Source: Sphingobium soli (lineage in GTDB: Bacteria > Pseudomonadota > Alphaproteobacteria > Sphingomonadales > Sphingomonadaceae). From it: 49,981 nt of DNA. Under the pieces are notes generated by a model that did not search any database, had not been told where the DNA came from, and saw only the letters and a list, made by a program, of their open reading frames with translations. The position numbers and the translations under genes were made by a program. Every line of letters starts with the position of its first letter. Positions within the stretch are counted from its first letter, which is position 1. Where the stretch lies: the NCBI RefSeq assembly GCF_020782245.1, contig NZ_JAJGNP010000021.1, positions 1 through 49,981 of the forward strand. Reading direction: 5' to 3'. This document shows, in pieces, positions 28,816 to 35,861 of this stretch.

Positions 28816-29310
28816 ATGGCGCGGGGGGATATCAGCAGCGGTGAAAAGGCGCTGGCGCTGGCGACCAAGCGCGCGATCGAAGCGGCGGGTGGGCTGGACC
28901 CGTGCGCGGCCGAGACGGCGATCGGGCGCAGCCAGTTGTCGCGGTGCGGCAGCGTCAATGAGCGCGACAGTATTTCCATCCGCGACGCGGTGACGATCGA
29001 CCTACTGGGCCAGCGGTCGGAGGGGCATCCTTTCATCGTGCGGGCACTGTGCCGGCAAGTGGGCGGCGTGTTCGTGCCACTGCCCGAGCCGCAGGACGAT
29101 GCCGACGGGCTGACGCTGACCGTGGTAGAGCTGGCGGGCGAATTGGGCGACCTGTCCAACAGTATCCGCACGGCGCTGTGCGCGCATGGCGATGCGGGCG
29201 AGGCGGTGTCTCCGCGCGAGAATGACGCGATCCGCGCCGACATATTGGCGATGCAGGAAACACTGGCGGCGCTGGACCAGCGGCTGGCGGCGATGCGCGG
29301 GGAGGGGTGA
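28816..29310 (+). CDS. CII-like phage regulatory protein (right prophage)
   Basis: 164 residues, ATG 28816, three bases after the Cro-like stop. Its N-terminal half (ALATKRAIEAAGGLDPCAAETAIGRSQLSRCG) and the conserved VGGVFVPLPEPQDDADG block match the left prophage gene at 18614. A helical C-terminal part follows. Same gene order as in the left prophage (Cro-like, CII-like), consistent with a shared regulatory plan though the repressor differs. Confidence 0.7.
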   Translation: MARGDISSGEKALALATKRAIEAAGGLDPCAAETAIGRSQLSRCGSVNERDSISIRDAVTIDLLGQRSEGHPFIVRALCRQVGGVFVPLPEPQDDADGLTLTVVELAGELGDLSNSIRTALCAHGDAGEAVSPRENDAIRADILAMQETLAALDQRLAAMRGEG

Positions 29311-29317
29311 GATCCAG

Positions 29318-29839
29318 ATGCAGGCGGCGTCATCGATGAAACCGGAGCAATTGCATAGCTGGGCCACCCGCGCGCGGCCGGGTGACGATGTCGTCTATGC
29401 AACTGGCGCACGGCCAGGTGATGTCATCAGCGCCGCGGTTCGGGCACTGCATGCGTCGGGCGTGGTCACCATGACCAGCAAGCGCATTCCCGGCGGGTTC
29501 CGCTTCATCGCGCAGCGCCTGCCCGACCCGCGCCCGTCGCAGCTGCGCACGCGCAAGGCGGGCAATCGCGGGCATTTCACGCGGCGCTGCGACGGGGCGA
29601 AGCTGTCGACCCGGATCGTGCTGCGCCTGCTGAAGCGCGCGGCGGCGCGGGGCGAGCCCTGTCCCACCAATGCGGAACTGGCCAGGGCGGCAGGGCTGAA
29701 GGATGCGCTGGCCGCGTCCTACCGCATCCGGCGCCTGGTGAAGGACGGCCTGATCCAGGTGGAAGAGCCGGGGCCGACCGAACGGCGGGTGGTGACGATC
29801 GCCGCCACAGGCCAGCGCACGCGGAGGGCGATGCTGTGA
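29318..29839 (+). CDS. Winged-helix DNA-binding-like protein
   Basis: 173 residues, ATG 29318 (an in-frame ATG at 29336 is an alternative). N-terminal region related in layout to 17461-17904. The C-terminal ~100 residues look like a winged helix: RIVLRLLKRAAARGEPCPTNAELARAAGLKDALAASYRIRRLVKDGLIQVEE. Probably a phage transcriptional regulator. Longer frame upstream rejected because it would overlap the CII-like gene. Confidence 0.7.
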   Translation: MQAASSMKPEQLHSWATRARPGDDVVYATGARPGDVISAAVRALHASGVVTMTSKRIPGGFRFIAQRLPDPRPSQLRTRKAGNRGHFTRRCDGAKLSTRIVLRLLKRAAARGEPCPTNAELARAAGLKDALAASYRIRRLVKDGLIQVEEPGPTERRVVTIAATGQRTRRAML

Positions 29840-29958
29840 GCGCGCTTGTACCCATCACCCTTTTCCATCCCGTCGGGTCGCGACGTGGATCGGGCGCGGC
29901 GGCGTCCCCCTCTTCCGCCGCCGCGCCCGCATCAACCCCGTCAGAGCAAGCCGAATAG
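29836..29958 (+). CDS. Possible small Ala/Ser/Pro-rich ORF
   Basis: 40 residues, GTG 29836 sharing GTGA with the previous stop, ending TAG at 29956. Composition is low-complexity (GAAASPSSAAAPASTP) because the ORF spans a GC hairpin. Coupling is the only support; it may simply be open by chance. Confidence 0.3.
   Translation: MSALVPITLFHPVGSRRGSGAAASPSSAAAPASTPSEQAE
29891..29929 (+). repeat. Strong GC hairpin before the ParB-like genes
   Basis: Perfect 14-bp inverted repeat (29891-29904 with 29916-29929) around an 11-nt C/T-rich loop. No U-tract follows, so an intrinsic terminator is unlikely; it could be an attenuator or an RNA stability element before the gene at 29986. Confidence 0.5.
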
Positions 29959-29985
29959 CGGCGCAGTCAGAGAGAAGGACGTCCC

Positions 29986-31785
29986 ATGCCCAGAGCCAAG
30001 AAGGCGGCGCCGGTTGCGCCGGAAAGTGACAGCGAAGCGGAAGCCATGGTTGCCAGCGCGTTCGAGATGTTGCCGCTGGCGCGGTTGCGGCGCGCGCCGG
30101 AAAATGTGCGGCACACGAACCAGGCCGTCGACATCGAGTCGCTGGCCGACGACATCGCGGCGCACGGCCTGCTGCAGAATCTGATCGGCTACGCCGGCGA
30201 CACGTCGATCGACAAGGCCGTCGTTTATATCGTCGGCGGCGGGCGGCGGTTGCAGGCTTTGCAGCGGCTGCTGGACCTGGGCGCATTGGCGGAGGATTTT
30301 CCCGTGCCCGTGCTGTTGCGCAGCCCGGCCGAGGCGATCGACCTGTCGCTGTCGGAAAATCTGGCCAAGCGCGACATGAACCCGGCGGACGAATTTCTGG
30401 CGTTCGAGGCGCTGATGAAGCGCGGCACCGCATCCGCCGGCGATCTGGCCAAGCAGTTCGGCTTTTCCGAGCGCTATGTGAAACAGCGCCTGAAGCTCGC
30501 CGCCCTGGCACCGGAGATACTGGACGCCTTGCGCGCATCGGAAATGACTATGGCTGCGGCCATGGCCTATGGTCGGGCGGCGGACCAAGACGTGCAGCGT
30601 GCGGTGTTCAAAGCGCAGGCGAAGCGCGGCTATGACCGTCATTCGCCCGAGCGAATAAAATATGACATCGCGAACCAGAGCAAGACTACAGACTGGCCGC
30701 TCTATCGCTATGTCGGCGCGAAAGCTTATGAACGGGAAGGCGGCGGATACGAAGACGGCGGCCTGTTCGATGATGATAGTGGTGCTGCGCGGAAGCTGAC
30801 TAGCGCCTTCACCGTTATCCACCAGGCGCACCAGCATATCGACTTCCAGATGATCCTGCGCCTGCGCCAAATGGCGGAAGAGCTGGATCTTGATTCTGAT
30901 GCCGTCACTGGCTTCGTCAAGGTCAAGGACCTGTATTGGGGTCCTCACTCCTATGCCTATCACGGCCTCGATAAGCAGGCACCGGATGGCTATGCTTGGG
31001 TCGGCAACGACTTCAATGCCGATCGCGTCGAGCGCATGCTCAAAACGATCCGTAACAATCGCATCCTGTGCCAACTGCCGGTCGGCGTCGACGAAACGGG
31101 CGCATTGATCCGCATTCCCAAAGGCTTTTTCGTTCCGAAGGATCAGGCCCGTGCAGTCGATCCTCCCGTTCAGTCGTCCGGGCACACCATGCCTACTGCT
31201 GAAGAGCAAGCGGCGGCCGAGCGTGCGCGCAAGGTGCGGGCGTTTGCGGCGATGCTCGCGGCCGATGAAAATGCAAAGGCCCGATTGCAGGGGCGGCGCT
31301 TCTGGCCGAGTTACATCTGGGAAGGTAGTCGTGTCCTGCCCGATCTGGGCGAGGTCGTCATGCTCAAGCAGCATGTCGCCGTAACAGAGGCCGAAATCGA
31401 CGCGATGATGGCGGTCGCAGAGGTCGAGCTGGATCGGCATGAGGCCGAGCTTCAGGCCAAACGCGAAGCGCAGCAGCGAGCGGAGGAAGAGGCGGCGGCG
31501 GCCGAGGCGGCAAAACGCGCGGAGCTGGCAACGATGGATCCCGTACCCGCCGCCCTGCAGCTGGGCGACCTGCTGCTGTTTCGTTGGGCCGATGGCTGCT
31601 GGTATGACGAGCGCGAGGCCGAGGACGCCGATCCCGTCTACCAATTCGACGACCTTGCCGAAGTGCTGGACTGGGCTGAAGCGGAAGGCGCGGCAGTTCG
31701 AGAGTCCTGGCCGACGCTGGATGCCTACGACGCGGGATCGGCGGACGATTCCGCCGCCGAAGACCAAGTGGATCAGGCGGCATGA
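29986..31785 (+). CDS. ParB-domain protein
   Basis: 599 residues, ATG 29986. N-terminal ParB domain (~30-190) with the GGGRRLQAL motif, ENLAKRDMNPADEFLAFEAL box, and an HTH (GDLAKQFGFSERYVKQRLKLAALAPEIL). A long variable C-terminal half has a coiled-coil-like acidic stretch (AEEEAAAAEAAKRAEL, ~500-525). It lacks a ParA partner in the window, so partition of a free plasmid is not supported. ParB-fold proteins in phages can be DNA-binding CTPases or nucleases and may act in replication control. Shares ATGA with the next gene. Confidence 0.85.
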   Translation: MPRAKKAAPVAPESDSEAEAMVASAFEMLPLARLRRAPENVRHTNQAVDIESLADDIAAHGLLQNLIGYAGDTSIDKAVVYIVGGGRRLQALQRLLDLGALAEDFPVPVLLRSPAEAIDLSLSENLAKRDMNPADEFLAFEALMKRGTASAGDLAKQFGFSERYVKQRLKLAALAPEILDALRASEMTMAAAMAYGRAADQDVQRAVFKAQAKRGYDRHSPERIKYDIANQSKTTDWPLYRYVGAKAYEREGGGYEDGGLFDDDSGAARKLTSAFTVIHQAHQHIDFQMILRLRQMAEELDLDSDAVTGFVKVKDLYWGPHSYAYHGLDKQAPDGYAWVGNDFNADRVERMLKTIRNNRILCQLPVGVDETGALIRIPKGFFVPKDQARAVDPPVQSSGHTMPTAEEQAAAERARKVRAFAAMLAADENAKARLQGRRFWPSYIWEGSRVLPDLGEVVMLKQHVAVTEAEIDAMMAVAEVELDRHEAELQAKREAQQRAEEEAAAAEAAKRAELATMDPVPAALQLGDLLLFRWADGCWYDEREAEDADPVYQFDDLAEVLDWAEAEGAAVRESWPTLDAYDAGSADDSAAEDQVDQAA

Positions 31786-32591
31786 GCGGCGCGGGGAGAC
31801 AGCGGCCGCAGCGCGGGCAGCGGCCGAGCCTGGAGTTTCGCCCGGTGGCCGACCTGATGGTCGATCCGGCCTATCAGCGGTCGATCGACACCGGGCCGAG
31901 CCAGGCGCTGATCAAGCGGATCGCGCGGGATTGGGACTGGGGGCTGTGCCAGCCCCTGAATGTCGCGCGGCGGACCGATGGCAGTTTGTTCGTCATCGAC
32001 GGGCAGCATCGATTGTCGGCGGCGGTGCTGCGCGGCGATATCTATGACCTGCCGTGCGTCATCCTGTCGGTGGGCGACCAGCGGGACGAAGCGGCGGCGT
32101 TCGTGGCGCTCAACCAGCAGCGGCTGAAGCTGAGCCGGATCGAGATATTCAAGGCGGCGCTGGCTGCCGGCAATGTCGAGGCGCATGACATCAACGGGGC
32201 GCTGGAGGCGGCGGGCCTGTCGGTGGCGGCGACGACCAATGTCGACAGCTGGAAGCCGATGCAGGTGGTCAACATCGCCGGCTTGGAAAAATGCGTGCGC
32301 ACGCACGGCATCAAGGTGCTGCGCATGGCGTGCCTGGCCGGGGCGGTGGCGTTTCACGGGCAGGTGCTGCGCTATTTCGGCACGATCTTCCCCGGCATCG
32401 TCGCGGCGGTGGTCAAGCATGGCGTGGGTGCGCCCGAGCTGATCACGCTGGTGCTGGGCGGATGCGACCAGGCCGAATGGCGTGACGAGATCAACCGCGT
32501 CAAGGCGGACAATCCGAACATCAACATGCATGCGGCGGCGGAGATGGCGATCGTCCGCGCGGTAGACGAAGCGCGGGAGGCGCAGTCATGA
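31782..32591 (+). CDS. ParB/sulfiredoxin-fold protein (DGQHR type)
   Basis: 269 residues, ATG 31782 overlapping the ParB-domain gene by ATGA. Contains the FVIDGQHRLSAAVLRG signature of the ParB-like nuclease fold plus ALNQQRLKLSRIEIFKAAL. Similar proteins are given names such as DUF6551. It follows the larger ParB-domain gene directly, and both probably act together. Function unknown. Confidence 0.78.
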   Translation: MSGAGRQRPQRGQRPSLEFRPVADLMVDPAYQRSIDTGPSQALIKRIARDWDWGLCQPLNVARRTDGSLFVIDGQHRLSAAVLRGDIYDLPCVILSVGDQRDEAAAFVALNQQRLKLSRIEIFKAALAAGNVEAHDINGALEAAGLSVAATTNVDSWKPMQVVNIAGLEKCVRTHGIKVLRMACLAGAVAFHGQVLRYFGTIFPGIVAAVVKHGVGAPELITLVLGGCDQAEWRDEINRVKADNPNINMHAAAEMAIVRAVDEAREAQS

Positions 32592-33088
32592 GCGAGGCAG
32601 CGGACAGGATCGAATCGGCGATGCAGGACAGCCAGGCCCCGGCGAGCGGTTGGGACATGCCGGGGCTGCGCCGGATGACCGGCCTGACGGTCGGGGCGTT
32701 CGCGGCCGGGGTCGCGGATCTGCGCGCACGGGGGCGGATGCATGCGTTCGCGCTGGAGCTGGTGGAGGCGAAGGCGGCAGCGCCCGAAGCCGAGCCGGCC
32801 CCGCCCAGCGTCGCCGTGCAGGTGGCGGAGGAAGCGCAGGCGTCGGTCGCGCGGCGGACCGTGGCGCGAACATGCGGGCAGGGCCAGTATCTGGCGCCGA
32901 CACCCGGTGCGCTGTTACAGGAAAAGGCCCTCAACGATGCGCCGGCGCTGGCGGCCAGCATCATGAAGGACCGATGGGGGCCGGTGTGGGAGCGGGTGTG
33001 CAGCCATGCCCGCGCCACCAACCAGCGGCCGATCGCGGCGATGATCAGCCTGCTCGACAGTGGATTGCAGCGGGAGTCGCACGCATGA
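32588..33088 (+). CDS. Unknown phage protein
   Basis: 166 residues, ATG 32588, with ATGA overlaps at both ends. Two parts: an N-terminal helical piece (GWDMPGLRRMTGLTVGAFAAGVADLRARG), an Ala/Glu linker, and a conserved-looking C-terminal piece (GALLQEKALNDAPALAASIMKDRWGPVWERV). Being coupled to dnaN, it may be a clamp-associated factor; no motif proves this. Confidence 0.65.
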   Translation: MSEAADRIESAMQDSQAPASGWDMPGLRRMTGLTVGAFAAGVADLRARGRMHAFALELVEAKAAAPEAEPAPPSVAVQVAEEAQASVARRTVARTCGQGQYLAPTPGALLQEKALNDAPALAASIMKDRWGPVWERVCSHARATNQRPIAAMISLLDSGLQRESHA

Positions 33089-34209
33089 TGAAGGTCAGCG
33101 TCAAGACGCTGCGCGAGGGGCTGAAGGCCGTGAAGGCGGTGGTCGAAGCGCGCAACACCATCCCGATCCTGGCCAATGTCGTCATCCGGTCGACGCCGGG
33201 GCAGGCGGTGCTGATCGCCACGGACCTGGACGTCATGGTCGAAAAGACGATCGACCTGGAAGAGCCGGGCAGCAACAGGGCGATGGACTTCAGCGTCCAG
33301 GCGGCGACATTGCAGTCGATCGCGGCGAAGCTGCCGAGCGAGGGCGTGGCGACGATCGAGGCGGATGGCAATAGCGGCATCGCCATCAAGTGCGGCCGCG
33401 CGCGGTTCAAGCTGCCGACATTGCCGACCGACGATTTCCCGATGCTGGTCCGTGCCGATTGGGACGCGCAGTGGGAACAGGATGGCGCGTCGCTGGTGGC
33501 GATGATCGAGGCGGTGCGCTTTGCGATATCGACCGAAGAGACGCGTTACTATCTGAACGGGATTTACTGGCATGTGCCCGGCGAGTCCGCCTGCCAGTTC
33601 GCGGCGGCGACCGACGGGCATCAGCTGGCACGCTTCCATCATGACGTGCCCGATGGCGCGGAAGGCATGCCGGGCATCATCGTCAGTCGCAAGACGGTGA
33701 AGGTGCTGGCGGACCTGCTGGAGGAAGAGGGCGGGACAGTCGACGTCGCGGTGGCCGCGTCACGGTGCCGGTTCGACCTGGGCAGCACGGTGCTGACGGC
33801 GAAGACGGTGGACGGCACTTTCCCCGATTATACCCGCGTGATCCCGGCGGCGAACCAGATCGACGCGTGGTTCGACCCTGCTGTGCTGGCCGAGGCGGTG
33901 GACCGGGTGCTGGTGATCCAATCGGACAAGACGCGGGTCATCGCGATGGATTTCACGCGCGACAAGGTCACCTTGCGCGTGACCTGCCCGGAAAAGGGCA
34001 TGGCGAGCGAGGAAGTCCCGATCGAGCTGACGGGCGCGGACATCACGATCGGCTTCAACGGCCGCTATCTGCTGGACGTGCTGGCGCGGCTGAAGGGCGG
34101 GGAGGGCACGCGGGCGCGGGTGTTGCTGGGCGATAGCGCCGCCCCGTCGCTGTGGCAGCAGAGCGATGAGGCGCGCGCTCTCTATGTCCTCATGCCGTTG
34201 AGGGTTTGA
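33085..34209 (+). CDS. dnaN: DNA polymerase III sliding clamp (beta subunit) homologue
   Basis: 374 residues, ATG 33085 coupled to the preceding stop; the size matches bacterial DnaN. Typical signatures of the three-domain clamp are AVKAVVEARNTIPILANVVI and DLDVMVEKTIDL in domain 1, FAISTEETRYYLNGIYWHV and AATDGHQLARFH in domain 2, and TVDGTFPDYTRVIP in domain 3. It would form a dimeric ring that tethers DNA polymerase at the phage fork. A phage-borne beta clamp lets the right prophage supply its own processivity factor. The left prophage has no clamp but encodes SSB instead. Confidence 0.92.
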   Translation: MMKVSVKTLREGLKAVKAVVEARNTIPILANVVIRSTPGQAVLIATDLDVMVEKTIDLEEPGSNRAMDFSVQAATLQSIAAKLPSEGVATIEADGNSGIAIKCGRARFKLPTLPTDDFPMLVRADWDAQWEQDGASLVAMIEAVRFAISTEETRYYLNGIYWHVPGESACQFAAATDGHQLARFHHDVPDGAEGMPGIIVSRKTVKVLADLLEEEGGTVDVAVAASRCRFDLGSTVLTAKTVDGTFPDYTRVIPAANQIDAWFDPAVLAEAVDRVLVIQSDKTRVIAMDFTRDKVTLRVTCPEKGMASEEVPIELTGADITIGFNGRYLLDVLARLKGGEGTRARVLLGDSAAPSLWQQSDEARALYVLMPLRV

Positions 34210-34211
34210 GC

Positions 34212-34376
34212 ATGTGCAATGCCTGCGGAAACCTGTGCTGCGGATCTGACGAATTCGACCATTGCGGCTGCGATGGCTGTCCCGACCCGGCCTGCCATTC
34301 CGAAGTCTGCTTCAACTGCGGTCAGCCCCTATGCGACGGCGATTGCTCGGATGAAGGGGAGTATGACGATGTCTGA
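34212..34376 (+). CDS. Cysteine-rich zinc-binding microprotein
   Basis: 54 residues, ATG 34212, three bases after the dnaN stop. Twelve cysteines (positions 2, 5, 9, 10, 18, 20, 23, 28, 33, 36, 41, 45) in CxxC and CxC spacings, an acidic tail, and only two His. It likely binds two or three zinc ions. Being short it is easily missed. Its end overlaps the next gene's start by 8 bases. Function unknown. Confidence 0.7.
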   Translation: MCNACGNLCCGSDEFDHCGCDGCPDPACHSEVCFNCGQPLCDGDCSDEGEYDDV

Positions 34377-34653
34377 CTTGTCACCCTATCGCCCGTCGAA
34401 CGGTACCGAAGGAGAAATCTTCATGTCCGCCTGGTGCGCGAAGTGCGTGCGCGATCGTGCCCGGCGGGAGGGCGACGCCTTCGATGGCTGTGAAATCATC
34501 ACGATGACGATGGCCTTCGACGTCTATCATCCCTCGTATCCCGGCGCATGGGTTCAAGATGATTTTGGTACGCCATCGTGCCTTGAGTTCATGGCTGAAG
34601 ATGTGGCGAATCAGCCGCTCGACCCGCTCGCAGTGGTTAGGCCGCTTTTGTGA
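34369..34653 (+). CDS. Unknown conserved phage protein with CxxC pair
   Basis: 94 residues from ATG 34369 (GGGGAG about seven bases upstream; an ATG two codons earlier is also possible). Sequence YRPSNGTEGEIFMSAWCAKCVRDRA then TMAFDVYHPSYPGAWVQDDFGTPSC. The single CAKC pair may bind a metal. Such short proteins are common in sphingomonad phages. Overlaps the next start by GTGA. Confidence 0.7.
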   Translation: MSDLSPYRPSNGTEGEIFMSAWCAKCVRDRARREGDAFDGCEIITMTMAFDVYHPSYPGAWVQDDFGTPSCLEFMAEDVANQPLDPLAVVRPLL

Positions 34654-35312
34654 GCGGCCTGTTTCCAGAGCCGCCGATCGCCGGGCCTGCGCCCAGGGGG
34701 TTGGGCCGCGCCATGGCGGGCGGCGGTGCGAAGGTCGAGCGGCGCGGCAATGATTATTATCCGACGCCGCCCAGTGCGACGCGCGCCTTCCTGGCGGCGG
34801 AGCGGGCGTGGCTGCTGGACGCGGTCGACGCGCCGGCGAGCGGGGCCGACCATCCGATATGGGAGCCGTGCGGACGGGGCGGCGCAATCGCGGCCGAGCT
34901 GGAGGCGGCGGGGTTCGTGACGATCGCCACGGACCTGGTCGCGGACCCGGCGCATCGCGTGACGGAACAGAATCTGCTGACATGCCGGCGAGCGCTGTCG
35001 CCCGTCGTGGTGACCAATCCGCCCTTTGCGCTGGCGGCCGAGATGATCCGGCACCTGCTGGGCGATCTGGCGTGCGGTTATGTCGCGCTGCTGCTCAAGT
35101 CGACCTATTGGCATGCGGAAAAACGCACCGGCCTGTGGCGCTGGCGTCCGCCGGCGCGGATCTATGCGCTCAATTGGCGGCTCGACTGCCTGGGGCTGGG
35201 CAATCCGACGATGGAATTCATCTGGTGCGTATGGGACGCGGCGAAGGACGGGCCATGCCGGTTCGACGTGCTGACGCCGTTCGCGACACCGGACCTGTTG
35301 GGAGAGGGATGA
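34650..35312 (+). CDS. SAM-dependent methyltransferase-like protein
   Basis: 220 residues, GTG 34650 coupled to the preceding stop. Motifs suggest an N6-adenine-type fold: NDYYPTPPSATRAFL at the N-terminus, WEPCGRGGAIAAELEAAG as a SAM-binding loop, and TNPPFAL as the catalytic NPPF-type motif. It is small and lacks an obvious target-recognition domain. It may be a phage DNA methyltransferase, or a related inactive form. Confidence 0.7.
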   Translation: MSGLFPEPPIAGPAPRGLGRAMAGGGAKVERRGNDYYPTPPSATRAFLAAERAWLLDAVDAPASGADHPIWEPCGRGGAIAAELEAAGFVTIATDLVADPAHRVTEQNLLTCRRALSPVVVTNPPFALAAEMIRHLLGDLACGYVALLLKSTYWHAEKRTGLWRWRPPARIYALNWRLDCLGLGNPTMEFIWCVWDAAKDGPCRFDVLTPFATPDLLGEG

Positions 35313-35785
35313 TGGGCGACAAGACGCCGTGGGTGACGCGCTGGGGCCGGGAAAGCGACAGCTGGAACGTCATCGAGGAAAATGAGGAAAGCCCGGAAGA
35401 GGACGAAGAAGGCGGCCTAAGCGACGGATCCGGGTTTCCGGGGCGGTGGCTGGTGGGGCAGGCCGTGGCCCGGTGGGCACTTACGCAACCGGTGCAGCCA
35501 ACGGTCGAGATCGTGGCCGACATATTCAATCTGCCGCCGGCCCTGGCGCAGGATGCGATGAGCGTCCTTCTGCACCCGGCATTCGGCAGCCTTGCGGCGG
35601 CGGTGCAGGTTTGGGCAGGGCTGCAATATGCCGACTGCCGCGACGTCACGGTCGGTGAAGCGGCGCTGGTCTTTCATCTGTCGCCAGCGGCGATCGTCGA
35701 GGCGGTCGACAAGCATTATTATCTCTATCTGCGCGGCGACCGATCCGATCCCGCGTCGCTCGTCATCGAGCATGAAGGCGAATAG
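35309..35785 (+). CDS. Unknown phage protein
   Basis: 158 residues, ATG 35309 (or 35312) overlapping the previous stop. N-terminal acidic stretch (NEESPEEDEEGG), then a helical region (VARWALTQPVQPTVEIVADIFNLPPALAQDAM). The last part resembles an HTH-like sequence (TVGEAALVFHLSPAAIVEAVDKH). It lies just before the primase-helicase gene, separated by a 76-base AT-rich gap with a T-run. Confidence 0.65.
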   Translation: MMGDKTPWVTRWGRESDSWNVIEENEESPEEDEEGGLSDGSGFPGRWLVGQAVARWALTQPVQPTVEIVADIFNLPPALAQDAMSVLLHPAFGSLAAAVQVWAGLQYADCRDVTVGEAALVFHLSPAAIVEAVDKHYYLYLRGDRSDPASLVIEHEGE

Positions 35786-35861
35786 CGGGCCGGAAGGCTG
35801 ACGCCGCCGACCTTCGTGACATCGCTGTTGTTTTTTTGCCTGATTTTCGGGGTGGGTTTTC

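Noticed and set aside
29986..32591. Plasmid partition locus (ParB-like genes)
   Set aside because: No ParA and no centromere-like iterons seen; integrases and a tRNA site point to an integrated prophage.
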